A stretch of DNA of 64,000 nucleotides from positions 3,868,001-3,932,000 of the forward strand of contig CP026657.1 of assembly GCA_023525915.1 (NCBI GenBank), in the 5' to 3' direction. The notes beneath the pieces were generated by a model. That model was given only the letters and a program-made list of their open reading frames with translations, was not told the DNA's origin and did no database searches. The first letter of the stretch is position 1. Each line of letters opens with the position of its first letter. Below are positions 44,754-52,979 of this stretch, piece by piece. A program made the translations under genes and the position numbers. Source of the DNA: Acetispira formosa (nom. nud.). GTDB taxonomy: Bacteria; Desulfobacterota; Desulfarculia; Adiutricales; Adiutricaceae.

Positions 44754-46769
44754 TTAGATTAATAACTGCGGGTTGACCACACAGATACGAATCTTATCTA
44801 AATCCGGGTGTTGAGCGATCCTGTTGGCTCGCTGTAAAGCATCCAAGGCCGGCATGAGCCGCTTTTTATCAAGGTCATATACCCCTTGAAGAGCTTGGCG
44901 ATAAGTAAATACATAGCGTCGATGCAACTTGATCCAGTCTTCAACTTTCTCGGCATCCTTGAGCGCGCTTAAGCCACTCGGCTTGAATGCGTATTCAGCA
45001 TGAGGAATTAAGGTCTCGGCTATGTTGATCGCCAAAGCCATCGTCTCGGCGGAAACCTCAACAGGCCATTCAGGGAAGTTTGACCAGATATGAATAATCC
45101 CGGCGATCCTACAGGCCATACCGTGCAGCTTGCGCAAAAAGGCTTCCAGGGGCTTATTGTGCTCTTGCTGAGCTAACCGTTCATTTTTATCAGCGAAAGA
45201 CTCCCAGTTTGCATGGGCCTCCGCTGATAAAGTCAGACTCTCCACTTTCCGCTTGTGCTCTGCCGGGAAAAAAGCCTCCAACATTTCATTTAGCGCGGAC
45301 TCTAATTGCTCAATGGAAAAGTCGGACTCAGGAAACCTTGCTTCCGTTATCAAGCACGGGCATGAGGGATAGCACTCCCATTCAACTATCCTTCTGATAA
45401 ACACCGGCATAAACCTGTCCATGAACCCCTGCTTCTTCAAATGCTTCCCCTTTTTTGTATGCGGGTGGAAAAAATCTCCAGCTAATCCCAATTGAATTGC
45501 GGATAATATATTAAGGCATGGATTATCAAGAATAATCCGCTCCCGGCTAGAATTATGGCTTATTCTCTCCGCGTCATAGGAATATATCATCGCATCCTCG
45601 TTGAGCGTTGCGGAGTCCATAATTTTCAGCAGCCACCCCGGCTCTTCTGCAAGTACGGCCCCGCACTCCCCTTGCGAACCCAAGGCTTTTATTAGTCCAA
45701 TTCTCGTGCCGACATCAAGTAAATATTGAGGCCGACTTCCTATCTCGCACATTTCCCCGGCGGCCCTGTCCAACCATTCTGCATTTGATTCGAGCAAATC
45801 TTTGGCTTTCCGGTAGTCCAGCTGGCCATTGCTCAGGCGGCACTCTTTAACGATCTTGGCAAAAATTCCCTTTTCCTCTTCTTTGCTGGTTTTCTTTAAA
45901 AATCGAACCAGCCTCTCTTGTTGAGGGGATTCCATATCGAATAGGCGTTGCCGCTCTTCGATAAACTTAACGATAATCTTCTTGAAACGCTTGATAAAGG
46001 CGCTTTTTCGCATACCGGAATGGCCAATCAAAAGGCAGTATAGATTGACCGACTCTTCAACGCCGTTTTTAACCTGAATTGTAAAGTGCCCACACAGGCA
46101 AATGGAAATAATGCAAATAATGGAAATAAGGCATGTGAAATAATCAAACCCCGTCTCACGGCCTGTTATAACGATAAGCTCGTGAAGGGAACGCGGCACC
46201 CGCCAATTCTGAATGTCAACATGCTGCTCCGGCATCAAGCCCAGCGGCGACATGGGACTCTGGGACATTTGCCTACACAACGACTCCAGATAACTATTTA
46301 ACGCCCGCTCATCGTACAATTTCTGGAACTTCTTAATGAGCGCAACATCATCGATTATGGCTTCCATCAACTGCCGAGCTGAGGGGGAAAGCGCAGGCGG
46401 AGTATAAAACACAGGCTGCGAGAAACCCTGGAGCGAATGGAGGGATTGTTGCGAAGAGTCAAGGCTAAATGGAGGGCCTGCTATGCTGACCACAGGGGTT
46501 CGCGTATAGCTGAGCGGATTTTCAGGCGTTAGTTTATGGTTAATAATACTATCCACTTCAGGCTTGCGAAATGCCGATGCGGGGATGATACTACCCTTAC
46601 GCTCTGGCCTATTTTCTGATTTGAGGTTAACCGGACCTTGAGTGGTGCCAGTAACGGCAATGATTGACTTGGGGACAATGCTATTCGATGCCGAGGAGGG
46701 GTCAAACTCCAAGTCATCGTCGGGAGGGGAGAACTCCCAAAAATCGGACGGAGGGCGCGAGTTACTCAT
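44754..46769 (-). CDS. DUF3987-domain helicase-like protein
   Basis: 671 residues from ATG 46769 (AAAGGAG upstream; the frame opens 11 codons earlier). The N-terminal ~170 residues look disordered, Ser/Pro-rich. The DUF3987 core follows: a Walker A-like LLIGHSGMRKSAFIKRFKK and an acidic LAEEPGWLLKIMDSATLNED. DUF3987 proteins occur with primases in phages and integrative elements and are thought to be replicative helicase-type ATPases. The gene is visibly more AT-rich than the chromosome. Together with the DUF927 protein it would make up a self-replication block. Confidence 0.78.
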   Translation of the reverse strand: MSNSRPPSDFWEFSPPDDDLEFDPSSASNSIVPKSIIAVTGTTQGPVNLKSENRPERKGSIIPASAFRKPEVDSIINHKLTPENPLSYTRTPVVSIAGPPFSLDSSQQSLHSLQGFSQPVFYTPPALSPSARQLMEAIIDDVALIKKFQKLYDERALNSYLESLCRQMSQSPMSPLGLMPEQHVDIQNWRVPRSLHELIVITGRETGFDYFTCLISIICIISICLCGHFTIQVKNGVEESVNLYCLLIGHSGMRKSAFIKRFKKIIVKFIEERQRLFDMESPQQERLVRFLKKTSKEEEKGIFAKIVKECRLSNGQLDYRKAKDLLESNAEWLDRAAGEMCEIGSRPQYLLDVGTRIGLIKALGSQGECGAVLAEEPGWLLKIMDSATLNEDAMIYSYDAERISHNSSRERIILDNPCLNILSAIQLGLAGDFFHPHTKKGKHLKKQGFMDRFMPVFIRRIVEWECYPSCPCLITEARFPESDFSIEQLESALNEMLEAFFPAEHKRKVESLTLSAEAHANWESFADKNERLAQQEHNKPLEAFLRKLHGMACRIAGIIHIWSNFPEWPVEVSAETMALAINIAETLIPHAEYAFKPSGLSALKDAEKVEDWIKLHRRYVFTYRQALQGVYDLDKKRLMPALDALQRANRIAQHPDLDKIRICVVNPQLLI

Positions 46770-46825
46770 GGTCATCTCCTTTAATACGACCGCCAGAGGC
46801 ATCCTGGCGGTCTGTTGTGCTTTGG

Positions 46826-47143
46826 TTACTTGACGATGCTTAGAGCTACGGTGTCATCAATGCTGTCAATACGGATGAGATCGGAGTCCTGGCATTTTAA
46901 CCACTCTCTGATCAATAGCGGCAGGCTCTTGCCCAGCATGACTCCATAGGGAGGGTTCTTGGCTTCAAGGGCATTGTTCCTAAAAGCCTTCAGAAGTATT
47001 TTCGTGATCCGATTGCCTGGGATGTCCAGCTTGACCGACAGCTCCAAATCAGGGGTCGGCCCATGTTCTTTTATATACTCCACTACTTGGACGTACTCCT
47101 GCTCAATGGCCTTAGGTGACTTCCGGTTAGTCGTTTCTTGCAT
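46826..47143 (-). CDS. Small protein with winged-helix-like N-terminus
   Basis: 105 residues. The N-terminal part EYIKEHGPTPDLELSVKLDI and GNRITKILLKAFRNNALEAK resembles a winged helix-turn-helix of the type found in replication or copy-control proteins; the rest (LIREWLKCQDSDLI) is unrecognised. AAGGA precedes the ATG. It is 56 bp upstream of the DUF3987 gene and on the same strand, so likely a regulator or accessory factor of that unit. Confidence 0.55.
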   Translation of the reverse strand: MQETTNRKSPKAIEQEYVQVVEYIKEHGPTPDLELSVKLDIPGNRITKILLKAFRNNALEAKNPPYGVMLGKSLPLLIREWLKCQDSDLIRIDSIDDTVALSIVK

Positions 47144-47342
47144 AACGCATTCCTTTTTCTTTGCGCTGACAAGCCAGAACTGCTGGCTTGTTAGCGCGCT
47201 TGAGGTTATAAAGCATAAATAACGTTAATCTTAGAACCAATTCTTTTCCGGTTGCGGGTAAGTGGATTGTGGGTTATAATAATTAACGTTAAATTCATAC
47301 TCCCCTTGTATTTTTAAGGGGAGTATTTGGGATTGGCCTGAA

Positions 47343-47594
47343 TCATTTCGTCAGGTGGTTTATTCGGCGCTCAAAGCAATAACGAAGCACGTCTCCAGGC
47401 CGGTAACGCACTTGGTGGCCGATCTTCAAGTAAATCGGGCCTTTACCAAGGTGCCTCTCTTTTTGCGCCGTACTGACAGAGCAACAGCGATAGGACGCAT
47501 ACTCCTTTTCAGTCCATAAGCTTTTACAGCTAATCCCTAGCCGTTCGATCTCTTGCTTGACCCATTCATCCAGGGTTGTGTCGATGTGAGGCAT
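47343..47594 (-). CDS. Excisionase/AlpA-like HTH protein next to the right att
   Basis: 83 residues from ATG 47594 (MPHIDTTLDEWVKQEIERLG). An MerR-like HTH pattern is seen: LWTEKEYASYRCCSVSTAQK, then GPIYLKIGHQVRYRPGDVLR, the usual excisionase/AlpA layout. It is the gene closest to the right attachment site (243 bp from it), as expected for a recombination directionality factor. The 47144-47342 gap has no gene. Function by analogy only. Confidence 0.7.
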   Translation of the reverse strand: MPHIDTTLDEWVKQEIERLGISCKSLWTEKEYASYRCCSVSTAQKERHLGKGPIYLKIGHQVRYRPGDVLRYCFERRINHLTK

Positions 47595-47762
47595 GATCAT
47601 TTCTCCCAGATATAATTGTTCATTGCCAATGCTTCCGGTTAGAAGCTAATTCACGTCTGATCAGGCGTTGATATAACCTTACCGGAAGTCTCAGACGCTG
47701 GGGAGATGAGACTTATCTTTTTGCTTTTTTTGGTAAAGAGTGGGATTGTTTTGGATGGAAGA

Positions 47763-47783
47763 GGTTGGGTATACGGTTGGGTA
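47763..47783 (+). repeat. Integrase arm-type repeat, right end
   Basis: GGTTGGGTATACGGTTGGGT plus A; same two-unit repeat as 14449-14469 with one mismatch, 54 bp inside the right att. See the left copy. Confidence 0.75.
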
Positions 47784-47798
47784 GATATTATAAAAGCA

Positions 47799-47834
47799 GC
47801 AAGGGCTTCAGCCGAAAACGGCTGAAGCCCTTGC
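47799..47834 (-). terminator. Island-supplied terminator after tRNA-Arg
   Basis: GCAAGGGCTTCAGCC and its perfect complement (15 bp) enclose GAAAAC, 8 bp beyond the tRNA 3' end; TGCTTTTATAA follows on the minus strand. It replaces the chromosomal terminator now left at 14244-14277. Confidence 0.75.
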
Positions 47835-47836
47835 TT

Positions 47837-47891
47837 TATAATGGTGGGCGATGCGCGATTCGAACGCGCGGCCTTTAGCTCCGGAGGCTAA
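47837..47891 (-). repeat. Right attachment site, within intact tRNA-Arg
   Basis: Identical over 55 bp to 14280-14334. Divergence begins after CTAA in the anticodon stem, so the cross-over lies inside the 3' half of the tRNA. Confidence 0.95.
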
Positions 47892-47918
47892 CGCTCTATC
47901 CAGCTGAGCTAATCGCCC
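47842..47918 (-). tRNA. tRNA-Arg(CCG)
   Basis: 77 nt including encoded CCA. Acceptor GGGCGAT pairs with ATCGCCC; D arm GCTC/GAGC; anticodon stem TTAGC/GCTAA with loop CTCCGGA giving anticodon CCG; T arm GCGCG-TTCGAAT-CGCGC; 3' end ACCA. All four arms fold, so the gene is functional after the integration. Confidence 0.96.
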
Positions 47919-47959
47919 AAAATAATCAAAAATTGATTATATCCGAGGCCGTAGAAAAG

Positions 47960-49309
47960 TCAATTCATTTTTCCACTGTCCATTTTGCCGCCCGTAAGGC
48001 GGCTGATCATATGGGCAATATCCCATTGCGGACAGTACGAGTTATCTTTAATAATGGCCGTAACTTCAAATGCCGCGCTGTCTTCCACTATCATGACGTC
48101 CCCCAGGTATTTAGAGCAGATCAGGCGCAGTCCCTCCAGGCCCAGACCTGGACCATTCTGATATGTTCCAGGAACCAGACTGTTTCTAAACTTGAATACT
48201 ATGCAGTCTTTAACCTGACGGGCGTTCAGTGTTATATATCCTTTTCTGCCCATGGGCCGCACGGCCTTAATGCAGTTTTCAAGCGCGTTGCCCAGAATAA
48301 TCGACAATTCCGCGTCACTTAATCCGATATTGTCTGGCAGGTCCAGAACCGCTTTGCAGCGCGCTCCGCTTTTAGCCGCCAGCGAGAAATAAAACGAGAC
48401 AATGGCGTTGGCCGTCTTATTGCCGCTGTAGCTGGTCAATTCCGACAGCCCTTCGCCCGGACGTGGGCAGGTCAGGCCGTCCAGCCCGGCCAGCGGTTCT
48501 ACTGTGTCTGCCAAAGTCCCTGGCCGACAAAGCATGCAGTCGCAATATTTTTTTAATTCAGCTATCTGGTTATCCTTGCGGGCCATTTCTTCATCATGGT
48601 GGGCGTAGACTCGCAGAAGTTTCTGCGACAGCCGCAGTTGGCCTTCCCAGTATTGGCTTTTATTCTTTTGCAGCAAAAAGTTGTAAAGCGTGAAATAGAA
48701 CGCGACTATCGTCCCGGCCACCATGAAGCTGCTGAGGGTTATCAGTTGGTTGTCAATGGCGGTCATGGCCATGGTGATGGAATATTCAAGTGCGAAGAGG
48801 AACATAATGATTATGCTCAGGAAATACCATTTCAACTTTTCGACTGAATCCAGAATGGTTTGAAAAGGCCGGCGGCCGAACAGATATAGGAAAGGGAAGG
48901 TGGCCAGACAGGCCCCTATGACAAACCAATGGCCAAGAGAGAACGTTTCAGTCGAGGCTGGATAATTGAATACGCCCAGTAAAAAGGCGTAAATGCAGAT
49001 CGTGAATAATTGAAATACCGAAGCCACGGAGAATACTCCGAAGAGTATCCGGCTGAAATTGCCCTGAACGATCAGAACTCTAAGAATGATAGCATCATAA
49101 AAGACGTGGATAATTTTTATGAAGGGGAAATAAACAGGTGATTCCGGGCTGGCTGACAAAAGGCTTTCGTTCAGCCACGGCAGCATCAAAAGTATAAAGC
49201 CAAGGATTATGGCCGATCTGGGGCCGGTTTTGAATGGAAAATAAAAAAGAAGGTGTGTGAAAAACAGAAAAAAGAATATAAGTGTAAGTAACTTATTGAA
49301 GTCATACAT
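47960..49309 (-). CDS. Membrane sensor protein with GHKL ATPase domain (AgrC-like)
   Basis: 449 residues. The N-terminal ~210 residues form six or seven hydrophobic segments (e.g. LLTLIFFFLFFTHLLFYFPF), then a linker with a four-Cys patch (KKYCDCMLCRP and LTCP), and a C-terminal GHKL/HATPase_c_5 domain: N-box IILGNALENCIKAV, G-box GPGLGLEGLRLIC. The usual AgrC phospho-acceptor motif (RHDxxNH-type) is not seen, only HHDEEMARK. No response-regulator gene is adjacent. May be a diverged or non-kinase sensor. Chromosomal, converging on no gene; it ends 42 bp from the tRNA 5' end. Confidence 0.75.
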   Translation of the reverse strand: MYDFNKLLTLIFFFLFFTHLLFYFPFKTGPRSAIILGFILLMLPWLNESLLSASPESPVYFPFIKIIHVFYDAIILRVLIVQGNFSRILFGVFSVASVFQLFTICIYAFLLGVFNYPASTETFSLGHWFVIGACLATFPFLYLFGRRPFQTILDSVEKLKWYFLSIIIMFLFALEYSITMAMTAIDNQLITLSSFMVAGTIVAFYFTLYNFLLQKNKSQYWEGQLRLSQKLLRVYAHHDEEMARKDNQIAELKKYCDCMLCRPGTLADTVEPLAGLDGLTCPRPGEGLSELTSYSGNKTANAIVSFYFSLAAKSGARCKAVLDLPDNIGLSDAELSIILGNALENCIKAVRPMGRKGYITLNARQVKDCIVFKFRNSLVPGTYQNGPGLGLEGLRLICSKYLGDVMIVEDSAAFEVTAIIKDNSYCPQWDIAHMISRLTGGKMDSGKMN

Positions 49310-49860
49310 AAAATTGCCTTAATTCCGTGGTAATGAATTTATGGGTCAGTATTATAAAGTTTAAATTATTAATAAACGAATATTATCAAACTGTCCTTTT
49401 CTATGCAATATAAAATGGCAGCATAATCTCGATTATTTCAGAAAATATCTGGATTGCCGTCGCTGATGTATATTTGATGTGCAATTACTTGAAAAAATAA
49501 GTCTTTTTATTGAAATAATAGTGTTTGGCTCTGTGCGAGCTTTGGTTGCGGTGGGGTAAATGCAGCGGCTGGTTTCCCCTGTTCATTTGAGAGTCGCAAC
49601 GCACCGGACGAATCCGGCAATTCGGCCTGACATCGGCCACTTGTCACAAATCATCGAGTGGAGTATAATTACTGTTTAAACTGTGTGAATTTTATACGCA
49701 CACAGTACGCCCCTTAGGGCATTCGCTGAATATGGTCAGGTGCTCGGCTGGTTTCTGGAAACCGCGGGCCGTCCCTGCCGCTTTGAAGAGTGAGGTTTCC
49801 ACAGGGTGACATGCCGGTTTAGGCTGTTCAGGTCATCCTTGATGAAGCCCCGGAGAAAAG
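49310..49860. other. 551-bp intergenic region upstream of recR
   Basis: AT-rich to about 49540, then average. It contains the upstream sequences of the divergent sensor gene and recR. A short inverted stretch (ACTGTGTG / CACACAGT at 49679-49709) is the only structure I noticed. No gene is evident. Confidence 0.5.
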
Positions 49861-50484
49861 ATGAAAAACGCCAATCCCCCTCTTTTGGAAAACCTCATTG
49901 AACGGCTGGCCCGGCTGCCTGGCCTGGGACGCAAGTCGGCCACTCGTTTGGCCCTTCATTTTCTGCGTCAGCCGGAAGACGATGTGCGCGAACTGGCCGG
50001 GGCGCTCACTGAGGTTAAGGAGAAGATAAAATTCTGCTCCCTGTGCCATAATTTCACTGATGAAGATCCCTGCCCCCGCTGCACCGATACCCGCCGGGAC
50101 CGCTCCATTATCTGCGTGGTGGAGACGCCCGGCGACTTGATGGCCCTGGACGCCTCCGGCATTTTCAACGGCCTTTATCACGTTCTGGGCGGCGCGCTCA
50201 CCCCTTTGAGCGGCATTGGGCCGGATGACCTGAAAATCGCTGAACTTCTCAATCGCATAGATCAGAGCGGCACGGGGGAGGACAATCCCCCGTGCCGCGA
50301 GATTCTTCTGGCCACCGGCTCCTCGCCGGAAGGCGAGACCACGGCCACTTATCTGGCCGAGCGGCTCAAGGAGCGCGGCATTATCGTCACCCGTCTGGCC
50401 AGGGGCATTCCCATAGGCGTCGACCTTGAGTACGTTGATGGGGCCACCCTCCGCCAATCCCTCGAATTCCGCCGCGAACTCTAA
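49861..50484 (+). CDS. recR: Recombination protein RecR
   Basis: 207 residues, usual length is ~200. Helix-hairpin-helix at the start (LARLPGLGRKSATRLALHFL), the four-Cys zinc finger FCSLCHNFTDEDPCPRC, then a Toprim domain (ICVVETPGDLMALDASGIFN). Works with RecF/RecO to load RecA on gapped DNA. CCGGAGA precedes the ATG. The frequent neighbours dnaX and ybaB are not present. Monocistronic here, with hairpins directly after its stop. Confidence 0.96.
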   Translation: MKNANPPLLENLIERLARLPGLGRKSATRLALHFLRQPEDDVRELAGALTEVKEKIKFCSLCHNFTDEDPCPRCTDTRRDRSIICVVETPGDLMALDASGIFNGLYHVLGGALTPLSGIGPDDLKIAELLNRIDQSGTGEDNPPCREILLATGSSPEGETTATYLAERLKERGIIVTRLARGIPIGVDLEYVDGATLRQSLEFRREL

Positions 50485-50534
50485 CCAGGGCGTAGCCCTG
50501 GACCCACGGATGCTTTCCAGGAAAGGCAGCATCC
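50485..50534 (+). terminator. Two hairpins directly after recR
   Basis: CCAGGGC-GTA-GCCCTGG (50485-50501) and GGATGCT/AGCATCC (50508-50534). The first belongs to the same CCAGGG...CCCTGGACCC class of small hairpins seen in the big palindrome at 53.1 and 53.66 kb. Confidence 0.55.
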
Positions 50535-50571
50535 TTCGTCTAGGTGACGCTTTTCCGTAATAGTTAATTAT

Positions 50572-50660
50572 GGCGGCCATCATCGTATTAAGAGCGGCGC
50601 CCCTTCGCGGGGGCTGCGTCTATAACTTAGGGGAGCGCTCTTAATACGATGATGGCCGCC
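50572..50660. repeat. 25-bp perfect inverted repeat upstream of ilvB
   Basis: GGCGGCCATCATCGTATTAA plus GAGCG (50572-50596) recurs inverted at 50636-50660, with a 39-nt GC-rich spacer that can form its own small hairpin (GCCCC/GGGGC). It ends 67 bp before ilvB. May act as a recR terminator, ilvB leader structure, or be a mobile palindrome. Confidence 0.65.
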
Positions 50661-50727
50661 AAAACCCTAGGTAAACCGCCGCCCAGACATAGCCCCGTGC
50701 GGGCCACGCACTAAGGACTGAATTATT

Positions 50728-52434
50728 ATGAGTACAAAACCTATCGATTCAAATAGCCGTAACGGCTCTCAGATCATTGTCTCCTCTCTGGAAAACGCCG
50801 GGGTCGAAGTGGCTTTCGGGTATCCGGGGGGGCAGGTCATTCCCCTCTATGATGCTATTTTTGACGCTAAATTCAAACATATTCTCACCCGTCACGAACA
50901 GGGCGCGGCCCATGCGGCTGACGGCTATGCCAGGGCCACCGGCAAGGTCGGCGTGGTTTTCGCCACCAGCGGCCCCGGCGCCACCAATATCGTCACCGGC
51001 ATTGCCACTGCCAATATGGACAGCGTGCCGCTTCTGGCCATTACCGGGCAGGTGCCCACCACCGCCATCGGCAATGATACCTTTCAGGAAGCGGATATTT
51101 ACGGCATAAGCATTCCCATAACCAAATATAATTATCTGGTCAAGGATGTGGCCGGATTGCCGCAGGTGCTGGCTGAAGCTTTTTACCTGGCCAAAAGCGG
51201 CCGTCCCGGACCGGTGCTGGTTGATGTGCCCAAAGATGTTCAGGTGGGTACGATTGTACCGCCGGAAGTTGAGCCCGTGCGTATTCCAGGCTACAACCCG
51301 GAACCCTCTATCCAGCCGGAGCAGATTGAGGCCATGATTGAGGCTTTGAAGCACAGCCAGAGGCCCATTGCCTTTCTCGGCGGCGGGGCTACCGCTTCCG
51401 GGGCTGACCGGGAGTTGTTCCGTTTCCTGACCGAATCCGACATCCCCTGCGTATCCACCCTGATGGGCAAGGGCTCCTTCCCGGAAGACCACCCCCTTTC
51501 GCTGGGTCTGCCGGGCATGCATGGGGCCAAATACGCCAATCTGGCCATTTATGAATCGGATTTGATTCTGTGCCTGGGTGCGCGTTTTGATGACCGGGTG
51601 GCTGGAAACGTCCGCCGTTTCGCGCCGCGGGCCAAGGTGGTGCATGTTGATATTGACGCCGCCGAGATCGGTAAGCGTGTTGATACCCACATTCCGGTGA
51701 TCGGCAACTTGAAGACGGTTCTGACCCATGTGCTCGATCACATCACCCCGACCAAGCGGGCGGACTGGCTGCATCAGGTTAATGATCTTCGCAAGAAGCA
51801 TCCTCTGCCTGTGCCGGTCGACGACAAGGAGATCAAGCCTCAGAGCCTCATAAAGGCCATTGATGAGTTGAGTCGCGGCAAAACGCCGGAAGAAGACGCT
51901 ATCATCGTCACCGACGTCGGCCAGCACCAGATGTGGGCGGCTCAGTTGATAACCAGCCGGAAGCCCCGACGTTTTCTTTCTTCCGGCGGGCTGGGCACGA
52001 TGGGCTACGGTCTTCCGGCGGCTATGGGGGCGCAGTTCGGCCGGCCGGATCTGCCGGTGGTGCTTATCTGCGGCGATGGCGGATTCCAGATGAACATTCA
52101 GGAACTGGCCACTATTCGCGAGCACAACTTGCCCATAAAAATTGTGATCGTCAACAATAACTGCCTGGGCATGGTTCGTCAGTGGCAGCAGTTCTTTTTC
52201 CAGAAACGCTATTCCGCCACCCTCTGGGGTTTCATGCCGGACTTCGTCCAGATAGCCAAAGGTTATGACATTCCCGGCCGCAGCGTCAGTGATCCCAAGG
52301 ATATGCGCGGGGCCATTGAGGAAATGATGACCACTCCCGGCCCGCAGTTGGTGGAGTTTAAGGTTACCCACGAAGAGAACGTGCTGCCCATGATACCCGC
52401 CGGTGGCGGCCAGACCGATTTTTATGGTGAATAA
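50728..52434 (+). CDS. ilvB: Acetolactate synthase large (catalytic) subunit
   Basis: 568 residues. ThDP-dependent enzyme condensing pyruvate (or pyruvate with 2-oxobutyrate) in valine/leucine/isoleucine synthesis. The catalytic Glu lies in HEQGAAHAADGYARATG; ThDP/Mg binding is GDGGFQMNIQELAT with the second Asn in IVNNNCLGMV; FAD-domain region VHVDIDAAEIG is present. AAGGACTG precedes the ATG. Its regulatory subunit gene starts 1 bp after the stop. No T-box or leader peptide is apparent, but an inverted repeat lies upstream. Confidence 0.96.
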   Translation: MSTKPIDSNSRNGSQIIVSSLENAGVEVAFGYPGGQVIPLYDAIFDAKFKHILTRHEQGAAHAADGYARATGKVGVVFATSGPGATNIVTGIATANMDSVPLLAITGQVPTTAIGNDTFQEADIYGISIPITKYNYLVKDVAGLPQVLAEAFYLAKSGRPGPVLVDVPKDVQVGTIVPPEVEPVRIPGYNPEPSIQPEQIEAMIEALKHSQRPIAFLGGGATASGADRELFRFLTESDIPCVSTLMGKGSFPEDHPLSLGLPGMHGAKYANLAIYESDLILCLGARFDDRVAGNVRRFAPRAKVVHVDIDAAEIGKRVDTHIPVIGNLKTVLTHVLDHITPTKRADWLHQVNDLRKKHPLPVPVDDKEIKPQSLIKAIDELSRGKTPEEDAIIVTDVGQHQMWAAQLITSRKPRRFLSSGGLGTMGYGLPAAMGAQFGRPDLPVVLICGDGGFQMNIQELATIREHNLPIKIVIVNNNCLGMVRQWQQFFFQKRYSATLWGFMPDFVQIAKGYDIPGRSVSDPKDMRGAIEEMMTTPGPQLVEFKVTHEENVLPMIPAGGGQTDFYGE

Positions 52435-52435
52435 T

Positions 52436-52945
52436 ATGGATTCCATGAAGAAAATGATATCCCTTTTGGTGCGCAACCGTCCGGGCGTGCTGTCTCATGT
52501 GGCCAGCCTGGTGACCCGGCGTGGTTATAACGTTGAATCCATTGCGGCCGGCCCGACGGAAAATGAGGCCATGACCCGCATAACTCTGGTCGTCTCCGGC
52601 GACGAGCGAGAACTGGAGCAGGTAACCAAGCAACTGCGAAAGCTTATCGACTGTATCCAGGTGCGTGATTTGAAGTATTCGGAGGCCGTGACTGGTGAAG
52701 TGGCCCTGGTGACTGTGGTTGTGGAGCCGGAGAAGCGAATTGAGGTTATGAGTTTGGCCAACACTTTTGGTGCCAAGATTGCCGACCTTGATGAGAAGAG
52801 CCTGACTTTGCAGATTGTCGGTTCAGCCCATATGGTGGACATGGTTATAACTGGGCTGGCGCCTTACCGGATCAAAGCCATGGCCCGCACTGGTCTGGTG
52901 GCGTTACCTATGGACAGCCGCGAGAACAAAGAGGCCCTGTTATAG
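52436..52945 (+). CDS. ilvN: Acetolactate synthase regulatory (small) subunit
   Basis: 169 residues from ATG 52436, one base after the ilvB stop (an ATG at 52424 overlaps it). N-terminal ACT domain begins ISLLVRNRPGVLSHVASLVT and RGYNVESIAAGPTENEAMTR, the valine-binding feedback region. C-terminal ALS_ss_C domain contains LKYSEAVTGEVALVTVVVEP. Length fits the long IlvH type. Forms the feedback-regulated holoenzyme with IlvB. Confidence 0.95.
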   Translation: MDSMKKMISLLVRNRPGVLSHVASLVTRRGYNVESIAAGPTENEAMTRITLVVSGDERELEQVTKQLRKLIDCIQVRDLKYSEAVTGEVALVTVVVEPEKRIEVMSLANTFGAKIADLDEKSLTLQIVGSAHMVDMVITGLAPYRIKAMARTGLVALPMDSRENKEALL

Positions 52946-52979
52946 CGTGAAACGCGGCGATTCTTGAAGAGATTGGAGT

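Larger units (their letters stand above)
14280..47891. mobile_element. 33.6-kb integrative element in tRNA-Arg(CCG)
   Basis: Bounded by 55-bp identical direct repeats derived from the 3' half of tRNA-Arg, with a tyrosine integrase at the left end and excisionase-like HTH genes at the right. Contains recombination, redox, restriction and replication-type modules. Several genes are visibly more AT-rich than the chromosome (15.7-17.3 kb, 44.7-47.3 kb). No relaxase, T4SS, portal, terminase or capsid gene was found, so it is probably a mobilizable or satellite element. Unusually, the integrase is at the end distant from the intact tRNA. Confidence 0.93.

Noticed and set aside
50749-52476. 575-codon minus-strand frame opposite ilvB
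   Set aside because: Antisense shadow of a well-supported gene; no domain in the translation.
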